A stretch of 64,000 nucleotides of DNA from Isoetes taiwanensis (lineage: Eukaryota > Streptophyta > Lycopodiopsida > Isoetales > Isoetaceae): assembly GCA_021234155.1 (NCBI GenBank), contig JAJEKV010000002.1, forward strand, positions 2,133,227-2,197,226. The letters are read 5' to 3'. A program made the position numbers and the translations under genes. The first letter of the stretch is position 1; every line of letters starts with the position of its first letter. The notes below the pieces were generated by a model. It was not told where the DNA came from. It worked only from the letters and a program-made list of their open reading frames with translations, and did no database searches. Positions 36,654 through 45,604 of this stretch are shown here, piece by piece.

Positions 36654-37209
36654 CTGTAATTGCTGGAGGTATAGTAGGTGGAGGCATTCCAGAGAATGGC
36701 CATGTTATTGCTGCTGTTGCTACTGCTGCTATGAATGCAGGACTAAGTGAGTTTGCAGGTGGTCCAGGGCATTGCCCCTCTGGCAATCCCAGGAGTATCT
36801 TTCAGATTCTCTGGGATCTGCAATTTTGTAATCCCTTCCATGTATTTTGCATAAGCAAGAGCATCTGTAGGTACCATTGGTGAATATTCTGGTGTGGTGG
36901 ATCTGGAACACTGACCATTATCGGGATTGGGCACCACTGGTAGTCCAGCACACATATGCTTCATAAATTCTAGCATATATCCTGGGCATTGTCCATTCCC
37001 AAGATGTCCAGGAACGAATGGATGCTGAAATGGTAACGTTTTGAAAGGGCGGTCTGAAGTTGGGAGGATATTGTTCCTTTTTTCTGTGTTTTCAGGATCA
37101 TCTGCTAGCTGCTGGAAGTCAACTGCTCCACTCCAGTCACCATTCTGGTCACAATCTCCAGAATCTGGAATTTCATCTCGTTTTAGAGGTTTATATTTCA
37201 TGATGCCTT
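36654..37209 (-). pseudogene. Possible CCA1/LHY/REVEILLE-like fragment, 3' exon
   Basis: A long exon-like stretch with donor ACAG|GTGAAA at 36,653. It reads PDSGDCDQNGDWSGAVDFQQ, then RPFKTLPFQHPFVPG, then PMVPTDALAYAKYMEG. After a frame change near 36,780 it reads EGQCPGPPANSLSPAF and IAAVATAAITWPFSGMPPPT. The AAxxATAAxTW stretch followed by proline-rich sequence resembles the region after the MYB domain in CCA1/LHY clock regulators. The diagnostic SHAQKFF single MYB repeat was not found upstream, so the assignment is tentative. Downstream exons are not recognised. Confidence 0.35.
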
Positions 37210-37281
37210 AATTTCAAGAGCATTGTTTATTTATAACATACAAATGGAATGCTGAAGCAAGTATCATTATATAACATTTAC

Positions 37282-37416
37282 CTTTATCCACCTTTGAAAT
37301 TACTGCAGGAATCGGCTTTGTTGTTGTGGGCACTACCACTGTATGACCAAAAAGCTTCATGTTATCTCCTGACTTGCTGGGTTGCGTCTTAGATGGGCCA
37401 ATGTAAGGTAAAAGTC
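37282..37416 (-). CDS. Possible CCA1/LHY/REVEILLE-like exon
   Basis: A 45-codon exon with a good acceptor (GTCTGCAG) and donor (AAAG|GTAAAT). It reads LLPYIGPSKTQPSKSGDN, then MKLFGHTVVVP, then a proline/lysine-rich end. The (M/V)KLFG.TVVV motif is typical of the middle region of CCA1/LHY-type MYB-related transcription factors. It lies upstream of 36,654-37,209 on the same strand and the phase is compatible. This short motif is the main reason for the family suggestion; without a MYB-repeat exon it is not proof. Confidence 0.35.
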
Positions 37417-38580
37417 CTGCAGACTGCATAATAGTAAATGCGAATTTGTTAACTTCTGTACAGATGAACAATGCTATAGCTTGCAAAGAATGATTTTCTG
37501 GAGTTACAAAAGGAATTAGCAAATGCCAACTGTAAAAAGGATGTCTTTAATATCGTGCAGGACCAAGGGATGACCTTTTAACTACATGACTGCTCCCTTG
37601 GTAATCTTACTTGTTAGATTACACTACAAAATAAACAAAATTTATATGCAGAGAAGCACAGATAAGCTTGGCCGCGTACATCACATTCAAATGGCACACA
37701 ATATGTGCTTCGTCTACAAGCACTTGGCTATGGGACCCTTGCAAATGCTTAATTTGCTTCAACCAATTTTCCAAACAGAGCAAACAGATGATTGAGATGC
37801 CAAGACCATTAGAAATCAGAAGAAATTGCAAACGTTTAATACCTTTTCTTGTATGGACTCCTGCAAGAGATATCCAAAAACATATCCAAGAGCTAACAGA
37901 CGAAGACATATCCAAAACCCCCAAGAGATGAAGAAAGGACCCGTTAATTTGCACAAAGAAGGCTCTGTGTGCAACTTCGGCAATTATTTTTGTTGCTGTC
38001 TACAAAAAGTCCAACGTAAGCAAATGGTCTATATTAATCAATTCCTTAGGTGCTTTACCATTTCTAAAGCAGATAAATATTAAATCTAGTGAAAATATAG
38101 ATTTACCTCTGATTTTAAACCCTGCCGAAATCTATCAAATTATCTAAAACAGAAGCAAAGAACCTAGAAACCGAAATGGCCCAGGGCATCAACCGAAACC
38201 TAACGATTCTCCAGCAGAAGCGTCGATTCTATATGATGTCACCGGTTCAACTTTTGATCGTTATAAGTAAGCAGATAATAACCAAATCGTTTGTTAATAC
38301 ACTTTCAAATGAATAAGCAAAACAATTCTAGACACAATAGAGAGAACTTCATGGCAATAGAACGACAGGTAGGAGCTTTGCGGGAGAAGAAAAAACCGTC
38401 CATATCTTAACGACCTATAATAAACGGCCGTGAGAGAGGTCAAAGAGAGAAAAAAAAATATAAATCGAAGGGATAAAAATCATTTAAAAAAATTCAACGC
38501 GCAAGATTGCGCACAAACTATCCTAAAATGGCTTTATTATTATACAAGTGGTTGTACTATGAGGGAGTGTACAAATTTTG
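37417..38580. other. No supportable gene
   Basis: If the CCA1/LHY-like suggestion is right, the MYB-repeat exons should be here or further along on the minus strand. I looked for the W......F..A.....W..I and SHAQK patterns and did not find them. Short frames on both strands have no recognisable domain. Confidence 0.35.
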
Positions 38581-39405
38581 AACCATGCAGTGAAGATTCT
38601 ATAAAGATTCTCTTAGATTCTTTAAGGCTTAGAAAAAATTTCCCTAGATTCTTGAAGATTTCACGAAGATTCCCTTAAATTCCTCTACATTCTCTTGAGA
38701 TTCTCATAGATTGTTTAAGATTCTCATGAGTTTCCCCTAGAGTCTCAAAGATTAACCCAAATTTCCCCTAGATTCTCCAAGATTCTATGTAGCTTCTCCT
38801 AAATTCCCATAGATTCTATGAAGATTCCCCTGCAAAACACATCCAATGTGAAAGATTCCCCAAGATTCCACAAAGATTTCTAGATTCTTAATATTCTACA
38901 AAGATTCTTCTAGGTTCTCTAAGATTATATATAGATTTTATATAGATTCCCCTGGATTCCTTTAGATATTATGTATATTCCCCTAGATTCCATTAGATCT
39001 AAGTACATTCCCCTAGATTCTCCAAGATTCCATTAAAGATCACGTAGATTCTCAAAGACTTTACGAAGATGCGCCTAGATTCTGTTAGATTTCCTAAGAT
39101 TCTCTTAAGATTCCCATAGATTCCCTAATTCTGTTGAGATTCCTCTAGATTCCCCAAGTTTCTATGTAGATTCTCCCAGATCCCCTTAGATTCTATGAAG
39201 ATTCCTCTAGATTCTTCAAGTTTTTATCAAGATTCTTCTAGATTCTCAAAGGTTTTATAAAGATTCGCTTAGATTCTTAAAGATTCTCTTGTGATTCGCA
39301 TAGATTCCTCAAGATTCTATTGATATTCCTTTACATTCTTTAAGATTCTATGAAGATTCCCCTGGGATTCTCTTAAATTCCAAGATTCCAAGAAGATTCT
39401 TAGTA
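38580..39405. repeat. Degenerate AGATTC minisatellite
   Basis: About 800 bases built of irregular 12-30 bp words ending or starting with AGATTC (variants TAGATTC, AAGATTC, GAGATTC, often followed by C or T runs such as CCCCTAGATTC). Spacing is irregular, so it is an old, diverged tandem repeat and not a clean satellite. No coding potential. Confidence 0.85.
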
Positions 39406-40114
39406 TTCAATCATATTCACTTCAACTACGACGAAACGATATCAAAGCACTACTCATTGGAAAGCTCTCGACGAGAGGAATCCAATGGCATAGGCCCCAC
39501 CTTCATCCGACCCCTGCTGCAAGTTACGGGCCTTTGAAGGTAATTACAAAAAAGAAGCTTCCTCAAAATTCCTTCCATAAATGTTGGTGCCACCTCATTA
39601 CTTTTTATTAAATGAGGATGCCACCTCAACTCCTTTAATAAATTGCAACTTAATAAAAAAATTAATGGTCAGGATTTCTCCTCCCCCTTTTGATCCAAGG
39701 GCCAAGATTGGCCACACCAAAAGCACCTTTAGGGACCTTCCTTGCACCTTCCCTAAAAAAAAATCAAGGGCTATGATTTTGCCTTCCCCCCTTGATCCGA
39801 CGGTCTAGAGGCATGGTGCATGCCCCATGCATGACCCCATGTAGATCCTAAGGCCGTAACTATGCCACCTCATTGGCCCCCAAATAGACGGCCTAGATTG
39901 ATTTGAATATGTAAACAATCCATGGGTACATCATTTCCCATGGACACATAGAATAATTATATATATATTATATTATGATATAGATGTCTTTTCCATATAA
40001 AAGCAAGGTAGGCTTCAACATTAAACATGCTTAACTTGCAACCCTAATGGGACCTTAATTGCATTTTTCTACAAACTTTGGGATGATATAAAATGTTTAA
40101 CATCCAGCCGTATC
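39406..40114. other. Spacer, possible non-autonomous element
   Basis: No gene. Contains repeated phrases (GATCCAAGGGCCAAGATTGG, GATCCGACGGTCTAGAG, GCCACCTCA several times) and a palindrome CCATGGG...CCCATGG near 39,920-39,945. This suggests degraded LTR or MITE-type sequence. Ends not defined. Confidence 0.3.
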
Positions 40115-40810
40115 CTTTCAAAATAAAAAGAGAAAAGCAAGTGCTATATGTCTGATAATAAGGCTATCAACAAACATCTACTAAATCAGTTGAGTTGAGA
40201 ATCCAAATTGTCAAAATACCCAAAGATACCTAAAGGTGGGAGACCAACCTACTTTTAGTTTCAGTTAAGGTAGTTAAAGATCTTCAACAATGGATATAAT
40301 TGTTCTCTTTAGGTCTATCATGTATAGTCATCTACAAGAATCAATGTGATTCTACAAGACGATACCAAAAAAGATGAACCATGTAAACATATATATCTGT
40401 ATAGCCATCAAAGATTCTAGAAGCAAAATATCCCACCATAAGTAGGATATAAAAGGGCAATTGGCCCATTGGTAAATTAAAATTCACCATTTTCAATATT
40501 TTTATAAGATACAAATGAGGCCATAGCTTGACAAGATGGCAATGTTCTCAAAAGAAAAATGAAATGCGTTATATGAATCTTGGTTCGAGAAATCTCTGAG
40601 TCATTCCATGGAACATCAATGTAGAAACTCCAACCTTGAGCCCATTTGATGATGGCCAATAAGAAATGCAGAGCATTTAAACATTCTAAAAATGAAAGTA
40701 ATAGTGTAGACATTCCTCATAACAAATGATGGTCTAAAATCTTTTGCATCCTCTTGAACCCTCAAATTGCTACAATTGGATTTCACTAATGGATTTGTAT
40801 GGTAACAAAC

Positions 40811-40952
40811 CCCGACATAGTCTACATTTTAGACTTAGAGTGAGCGGACAATCGGCATGAACAATGTAGCATTGCCTTCTCTCAGGTGAAACGTTAAAGT
40901 AACAAAATACGCTCTTTGATGCCCACTCGGGAAGCATGTCAATAGCTTTTAC
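40811..40952 (-). pseudogene. HRD3A/SEL1L-like C-terminal exon, copy 3
   Basis: Counterpart of 27,273-27,413 in R4 copy 2. VKAIDMLPE is readable and the remainder is frameshifted. The changes against copy 1 cluster at CHG sites and at their neighbours. Not functional as read. Confidence 0.55.
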
Positions 40953-41039
40953 TTGTTCAAAGACAAGGGCAAAACAATGACCTATTTCGCAAAAACATTC
41001 CAAAACACTTAAATCATAATAAAAGCGCAGTATATTTAC

Positions 41040-41283
41040 TAAAGAACTATTCTAATAATCTTTTAATGACCCGGACCCATTAGAGCTAAGAAAACCGGCA
41101 TTTCGTGGTCGGATCGTCTCAACGGCTTCATTATCGTTTGGCTAAATTATAATCTACAAAGGCCGGACCGGACACGCCCATGCTCATACATGTATCCCAA
41201 GTTAAACATGGCATGAACATTACATTTGCAAATGAGCATGAGCATAAGCTTCAACAGTTCATTCCAAATACTTTCCAATACCC
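41040..41283 (-). pseudogene. HRD3A/SEL1L-like Sel1-repeat exon, copy 3
   Basis: Same exon as 27,504-27,745: [11 protein letters not shown] is readable around 41,190. The acceptor TTTGCAG of copy 1 reads TTTGCGG here, an example of CAG becoming CGG. The apparent splice-site loss may therefore be an artefact. Confidence 0.6.
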
Positions 41284-41394
41284 CGCAAACCACGGGGAGG
41301 AAAATGAAGCCAGCGGTTTGTAACATCAAATGATTAGTGTGTTTCTTTACAATAAAAATGGACTTCTCATGCTTTGTTTTAGAAGCATATCGAC

Positions 41395-41511
41395 CATAAT
41401 AATACGCATCTCTAATAAGAAAAGTAGCATACTCATTATTCGACCATGATGCATGCCGCCAAAATTTGTATGCATCCGATACCTCTCGATATCGTGCAAA
41501 AGCCCCGATGG
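41395..41511 (-). pseudogene. HRD3A/SEL1L-like exon (GFCTD-type), copy 3
   Basis: Counterpart of 27,857-27,975. Copy 1 TCAGTATCTGTGC appears as TCGATATCGTGC on the plus strand. The WSNNEYATFL and DAYYYG parts, which contain few CHG sites, are preserved. Confidence 0.6.
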
Positions 41512-41890
41512 CTATTGAGAAGTGTCATCTTTTTTCCTCTTCTTACGCCCATGAATCCCTGCGCAACATATAGAAAAATGGTCTCATTTAAATCCACGGT
41601 TAATATATGCTAAAAAGATAATGCATGTTTTGGGCCACACATAAAAAGAATACTTAAATGCCCCTTGCATACTCTTGAGTGGATATATGAGCAATACCAT
41701 CATACCTAATAATAAGATGATGACCAATAACAAATGAGGTCTTCAAACATTCTGAAAATGGAAGTAATAGTGCAGACATTCCTCACAACAAATGATGGGC
41801 TAAAACCTTTTGCATCCTTTGGAGGCTTTCCTCTTGAACCCTCAAATTGCTACAGTTGGATTTCACTAATGGATTTGTATGGTAACAAAC

Positions 41891-42040
41891 ACGAGATAGT
41901 TTACATTTTAGATGTAGAAGCATGAGCAAGCGGACAATCGGCGTGAAGAAGAATATAGTATTGCCTTCTCCCATTGGCGTGTTACGTAACCAGCTTACGC
42001 TCTCTTTGATGATTCGGGGAAGCATATCAATATCTTTTAC
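41891..42040 (-). pseudogene. HRD3A/SEL1L-like C-terminal transmembrane exon, copy 4
   Basis: Counterpart of the intact exon at 28,352-28,495. The donor CAG|GT and the acceptor ACAG of copy 2 are both altered at the CAG, and a few bases are inserted in the GEGN region. The hydrophobic stretch LIVCLL...LHLK is still partly readable. Confidence 0.6.
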
Positions 42041-42170
42041 TGTTCAAAGACAAGGGCAACAATATTCAAGTTACTACTTTAAACACAATGCATGACCTTA
42101 ATTTTAGCATCTAAGGTGCAAAAACATTTCCAAACAATTAAATGATAATGTAAGGCGGCGATATATTTAC

Positions 42171-42406
42171 CAAAGAACTATTTTTGATGGCCGACACGCC
42201 CGGACCCATTAGCTTAAGAAAACCGGCATTCGTGGTATCGGGATCTGTCTCAACAGTTTCATTATCCGTTTGGCTAAATGATAATCTACAGGCAAACCAC
42301 GCCCATGCTTATACATGTATCCCAAGTTTAAACATGGCCTGAGCATTTTGTTCCAAATGAGCATGCGCATAAGCTTCAGCAGCTCATTCCAAATCATTAT
42401 CAATCC
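42171..42406 (-). pseudogene. HRD3A/SEL1L-like Sel1-repeat exon, copy 4
   Basis: Counterpart of 28,627-28,862. From about 42,240 upward it is identical to copy 2 (LGYMYKHGRGLPVDYHLAKR), while the first 70 bases are CHG-corrupted. No exon upstream of it: the block ends at 42,492, before the GFCTD exon. Confidence 0.7.
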
Positions 42407-42492
42407 CTGCAAACACAGAAGGAAAATGAAGCCAATAGTTTGGAACATCAAATGATTAATTATTTCTTTACAACAAAAACGGACTTTTCATG

Positions 42493-43082
42493 TCCTGAAG
42501 TGATATAAAAAACTTAACATGCATGCAAAAATAGCAGAGCAAATAATGAAATAGATGCGGCTACCTTGAATAAAGAGTAGACGAAACTCTAACCTGTTTA
42601 TGCCTTGTTCAGATGAACCTTAAGTCTGGACATCGCTTCGAATACATATTTCACTGAGTCGATATTCAACTTGGACTCAATTTGTGGCAGACCTCTGGTG
42701 AACAGGAAATTTGCAGCCTAGACCTCCGGCCATCAGATGGTATTAACGTGGCAGTTAGATACAAGGTGATGACAATTAAATTGTATATCTTTTCAATGTT
42801 AAAAGGCCTTTAAAGATTTTGTAACCATGCTTTTTTTTTACTGTAAGATTCCAATGTATATAAAGAACTTGCCCTTGGGTATCACAAATCTTTCTTGGCA
42901 AAGCATGTTGATTTCTTAAACGCAGCATTCCTTTAGTGTGCAAATATCTAACTTAGCTAGAGAAATAATGATCTTCAAAGGAGAGATTTTGCCATCTAAA
43001 GGTGTCCAAATGCTGGTTCCAAAGACATGCATGTACTATGGAAAATCGCTACAACTGATAAAAGATTGGAAAATCGCTACAG
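42493..43082. other. No supportable gene
   Basis: Spacer between the R4 block and the LINE remnant. No exon seen. A 28-bp tandem repeat (GGAAAATCGCTACA...AAAAGATT) sits at about 43,040-43,095, at the upstream edge of the LINE frame. Confidence 0.4.
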
Positions 43083-43346
43083 CGGATAAAAGATTTTGTA
43101 TCAAATGGCTTGCATAATCATTGATGCAGAATCTGTGACAATGGGAGAGTAGAGGATGAGAACCACATGATTAACGATTGCCCGATATACGGGGACATCA
43201 GAGACAGGTACAGAAATATAAGATGGGGGGAACCGGTATACATTCTGATGACAATAACAGAATCACTTCGAGATTTGGCAGACGCGATCCAGGGAATGAT
43301 GACCAGACACAGAGAAGTACACAGTGAAAGAGGGTTTGTAATATGA
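43083..43346 (+). mobile_element. LINE (non-LTR retrotransposon) ORF2 C-terminal remnant
   Basis: From 43,125 the plus strand reads CRICDNGRVEDENHMINDCP, then IYGDIRDRYRNIRWG and on to a TGA at 43,344. The spacing C-x2-C-x8-H-x4-C with ED before the H and a Y/R-rich tail is the zinc-knuckle end typical of LINE ORF2 (C..C...EDE.H....C..Y...R). A stop (TGA) sits directly before CRIC, and further upstream coding is not recognisable, so the copy is 5'-truncated, as LINE insertions usually are. The 3' untranslated region and a simple-repeat tail follow. Confidence 0.8.
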
Positions 43347-43590
43347 TCTGCACAAAAGCGGATCATAAACCCCATACAAATTGTTCAGTTTAAAGCTGAT
43401 TGATAACGACGATCATTGCCGCACCCGCCAACGGCCGGAAAAAAAGCGGGATGCTGGTAACAATAGAAAAAAGTCAGCCTTCAGAAAAGGCTATATCATA
43501 ACAGCGTGATGTGCTAGTAGCGCCCTTTTAGGGAGCTCGCCCATGCTACACAAGTCCAGGGGCCTCAGGGCACGAGGGACATTAATGTAT
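43347..43590 (+). mobile_element. LINE 3' untranslated region
   Basis: Non-coding sequence linking the ORF2 stop to the pentanucleotide tail. It contains AAAAGCGGGA and GCGCCCTTTTAGGGAGCTCG (an AAAGGGCGC/GCGCCCTTT-type short inverted element) before GGGACATTAATGTATATTC. Confidence 0.6.
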
Positions 43591-43650
43591 ATTCTATTCT
43601 ATTCTATTCTATTCTATTCTATTCTATTCTATTCTATTCTATTCTATTCT
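43591..43650 (+). repeat. (ATTCT)12 microsatellite, LINE tail
   Basis: Twelve perfect ATTCT units immediately after the LINE 3' region. Non-LTR elements without poly(A) often end in such short tandem repeats, made during target-primed reverse transcription. The perfect copy number suggests a fairly recent insertion. Confidence 0.9.
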
Positions 43651-44768
43651 AATTCATGCATTGATTATATTCCATAATGTAAGTCTAGCTTCTTGATGAA
43701 TTTGTGTATCTTGAATTTGTGTGGGACAATCAACGGACAATAAAGAAGTGAAAAAGGCATGAATTCTAATGATGTAAGTCACCAACTGTGCAAGAGACTA
43801 GCCTTTAACTAAGTCAAGTGCATAAAACCCAGCACCGATAGATCATTTCTTTCATGAACAAAATGTATAAAATGGGAAAGGAAGAGAAGAATAGTTGAAA
43901 GAAAATAGATCACATAAAATGGAAAAGGAAGAGAAGAATAGTTGAAAGAAAATATAGCAACCATGTGAGAATATTTGTAACTATCCTTTCTAATAGTAGC
44001 ATATTTGTAACTATCCTTTCTAATAGTAGCAATATGCGATTGCTTCAACAATCATACAATTATGAAACTCAATGTGTAATGTGAACATACATAACTCATA
44101 TTTAATGCTTTGTCCCCGTTTTGGTTGCAATTTAATACTATCTCTCTTCTTAGCTCTGCCTGTGTACCTGCTACTTGGCATTGCAAATCTGCTTAGATAA
44201 GGCAGTGTAATCAGTTTTCGCATTGCAATGCAATCCAATTTATATTGAAGATCTTCCAAATCTGGTGGTATAATGCGGTTAGGCATTTAAGTGTTCGCAT
44301 TCTATGAGTGCAAAATATGTGCATCATTTAAGGACTATATAACAACGTAACATAGCTGAAAATTTTGATATCAGCTAGAGAGGATTAGAAGTCCTTACAA
44401 TTAAGATAAATCATATTCATTCCAAAATTTAAAGGTGTTTATGCACGTAATTGTTGTCCAACAACACTTTACATCCATAAATTATGGTCACCATAGTTTT
44501 AATGCCAACGACCTAGCATAGGTCTACTAAGACTTTATCCCTCCTATATACTTCTTTTCAAGATTATCATACAAAGTACATGTTCTTAGAACATTTTATT
44601 GCTAGACCCATGGAATTGCTTGCAATTTAAATACAAGTATAAAGAAGACATAACTTATTCTTTTTTTTTTTAATTCTTACTAATCGATTAAGAAATGGTG
44701 GTCCAAATGCCTACCGAGATGCTCGATTTCACCTCTCTTTTGGAATGATTTCATCTCTCCTTTTTCCA
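43651..44768. other. AT-rich spacer with two small tandem duplications
   Basis: No gene. Two local duplications are visible. AAAGGAAGAGAAGAATAGTT plus GAAAGAAAATA is repeated at about 43,874 and 43,922. ATATTTGTAACTATCCTTTC plus TAATAGTAGC is repeated at about 43,971 and 44,002. Confidence 0.6.
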
Positions 44769-44802
44769 ACTTATGCCTAGCAACGCTGGGCATCGTAACT
44801 AG
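44769..44802 (+). mobile_element. Helitron-like 3' terminus
   Basis: An imperfect hairpin GCCTAGCAACGCTGGGC is followed after seven bases by CTAG and then T. Plant Helitrons end in a short GC-rich hairpin, a 5-12 base spacer and CTRR, and insert between A and T. The TC 5' end was not identified, so the element's extent is unknown. Confidence 0.4.
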
Positions 44803-45434
44803 TAATGGCTTATAAAAGGATATTTGGATAATGAATTAATAATACAACCTTGAATAAATACAAACATGCATAATGGCTGCAGGAACTCTTTGTAATCCGC
44901 ACCATCATTGCCTTAAAGAAACAAATAGTTAGGTTTTATCTAATATAAATTATGAATCCTGCAATACAATACTTTGTAGCCCATCAGTTCAATCATTTTA
45001 TATGATATATAGTTGGTCAAAGACTGTACAGTAATGAGTCAAAACAAACAGCCACGCATAATGTCATATATTCAAATTTTGTCACCCATAGCAATTGTAG
45101 ATTATCACAACCTCATACATGAAGCATAAAACTTCTTTTATTGATGACTCTATACTCTTAAAGCATGTTTTTCAAGTCTTAAAAAGGATCCTTTTCCAGT
45201 TTTAAAACTTCCAAGCCTTCTGTTTCTGCTGTAATTCTAATATCTTTTACACGAAATATTGGAGCTTGAGAATAATACCTTAAGAATAGAATAATTACCT
45301 GAATAGAATTTGACAGTCACATTCCATGGTAGCCTTGACAATCTCCTAAGGTGACAATACTAAACATGTGAAACCTCGTTAAATAGAAGCTGTAAGAATT
45401 AACCTGGCTACATTTAATTCATTAATCAATGCTA
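44803..45434. other. No supportable gene
   Basis: AT-rich spacer leading to the PPR-like fragment. It may be an intron or upstream part of the same PPR gene, but no second motif was recognised. Confidence 0.35.
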
Positions 45435-45603
45435 ACAGCTCAGTTTGGTGACCTTGACATGGCCTTGGAAGTGTTAGATGAAATGGATGACTAAGGGATG
45501 AACCCAAATACTGTTTCATTTACTTCATTAATTGCAACTGCAGTAAGAGTGATCAACCAAAGAAGATAAATAGGATACTGGAAAAAGCACATGTTGAATC
45601 TAT
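45435..45603 (+). pseudogene. PPR-like (pentatricopeptide repeat) gene fragment
   Basis: The plus strand reads TAQFGDLDMALEVLDEMDD, a stop, GMNPNTVSFTSLIATA, then after a frame change SDQPKKINRILEKAHVESI. The pattern G.L..A..VF/LDEM...G..PN.VSFTSLI.A is a PPR helix pair. PPR proteins bind organellar RNA for editing, splicing or stability. The fragment holds about 1.5 motifs, is broken by a TAA and a frameshift, and is cut off at 45,604 where R3 begins. An acceptor-like TAACAG precedes it. Confidence 0.6.
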
Positions 45604-45604
45604 A

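Larger units (their letters stand above)
40115..42492. repeat. Repeat block R4, copy 2 (HRD3-like exon cassette, error-rich)
   Basis: Second copy of 26,573-28,949, about 13.5 kb away in direct orientation. Much of it carries CHG-type corruption relative to copy 1 (GTGGCTGGATCTGTCTC becomes GTGGTCGGATCGTCTC), but the last 250 bases are clean. The flanks are similar to each other (GATATAAAATGTTTAACAT before, GATATAAAAAACTTAACAT after). They could be a split older sequence or an insertion scar. Confidence 0.85.
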
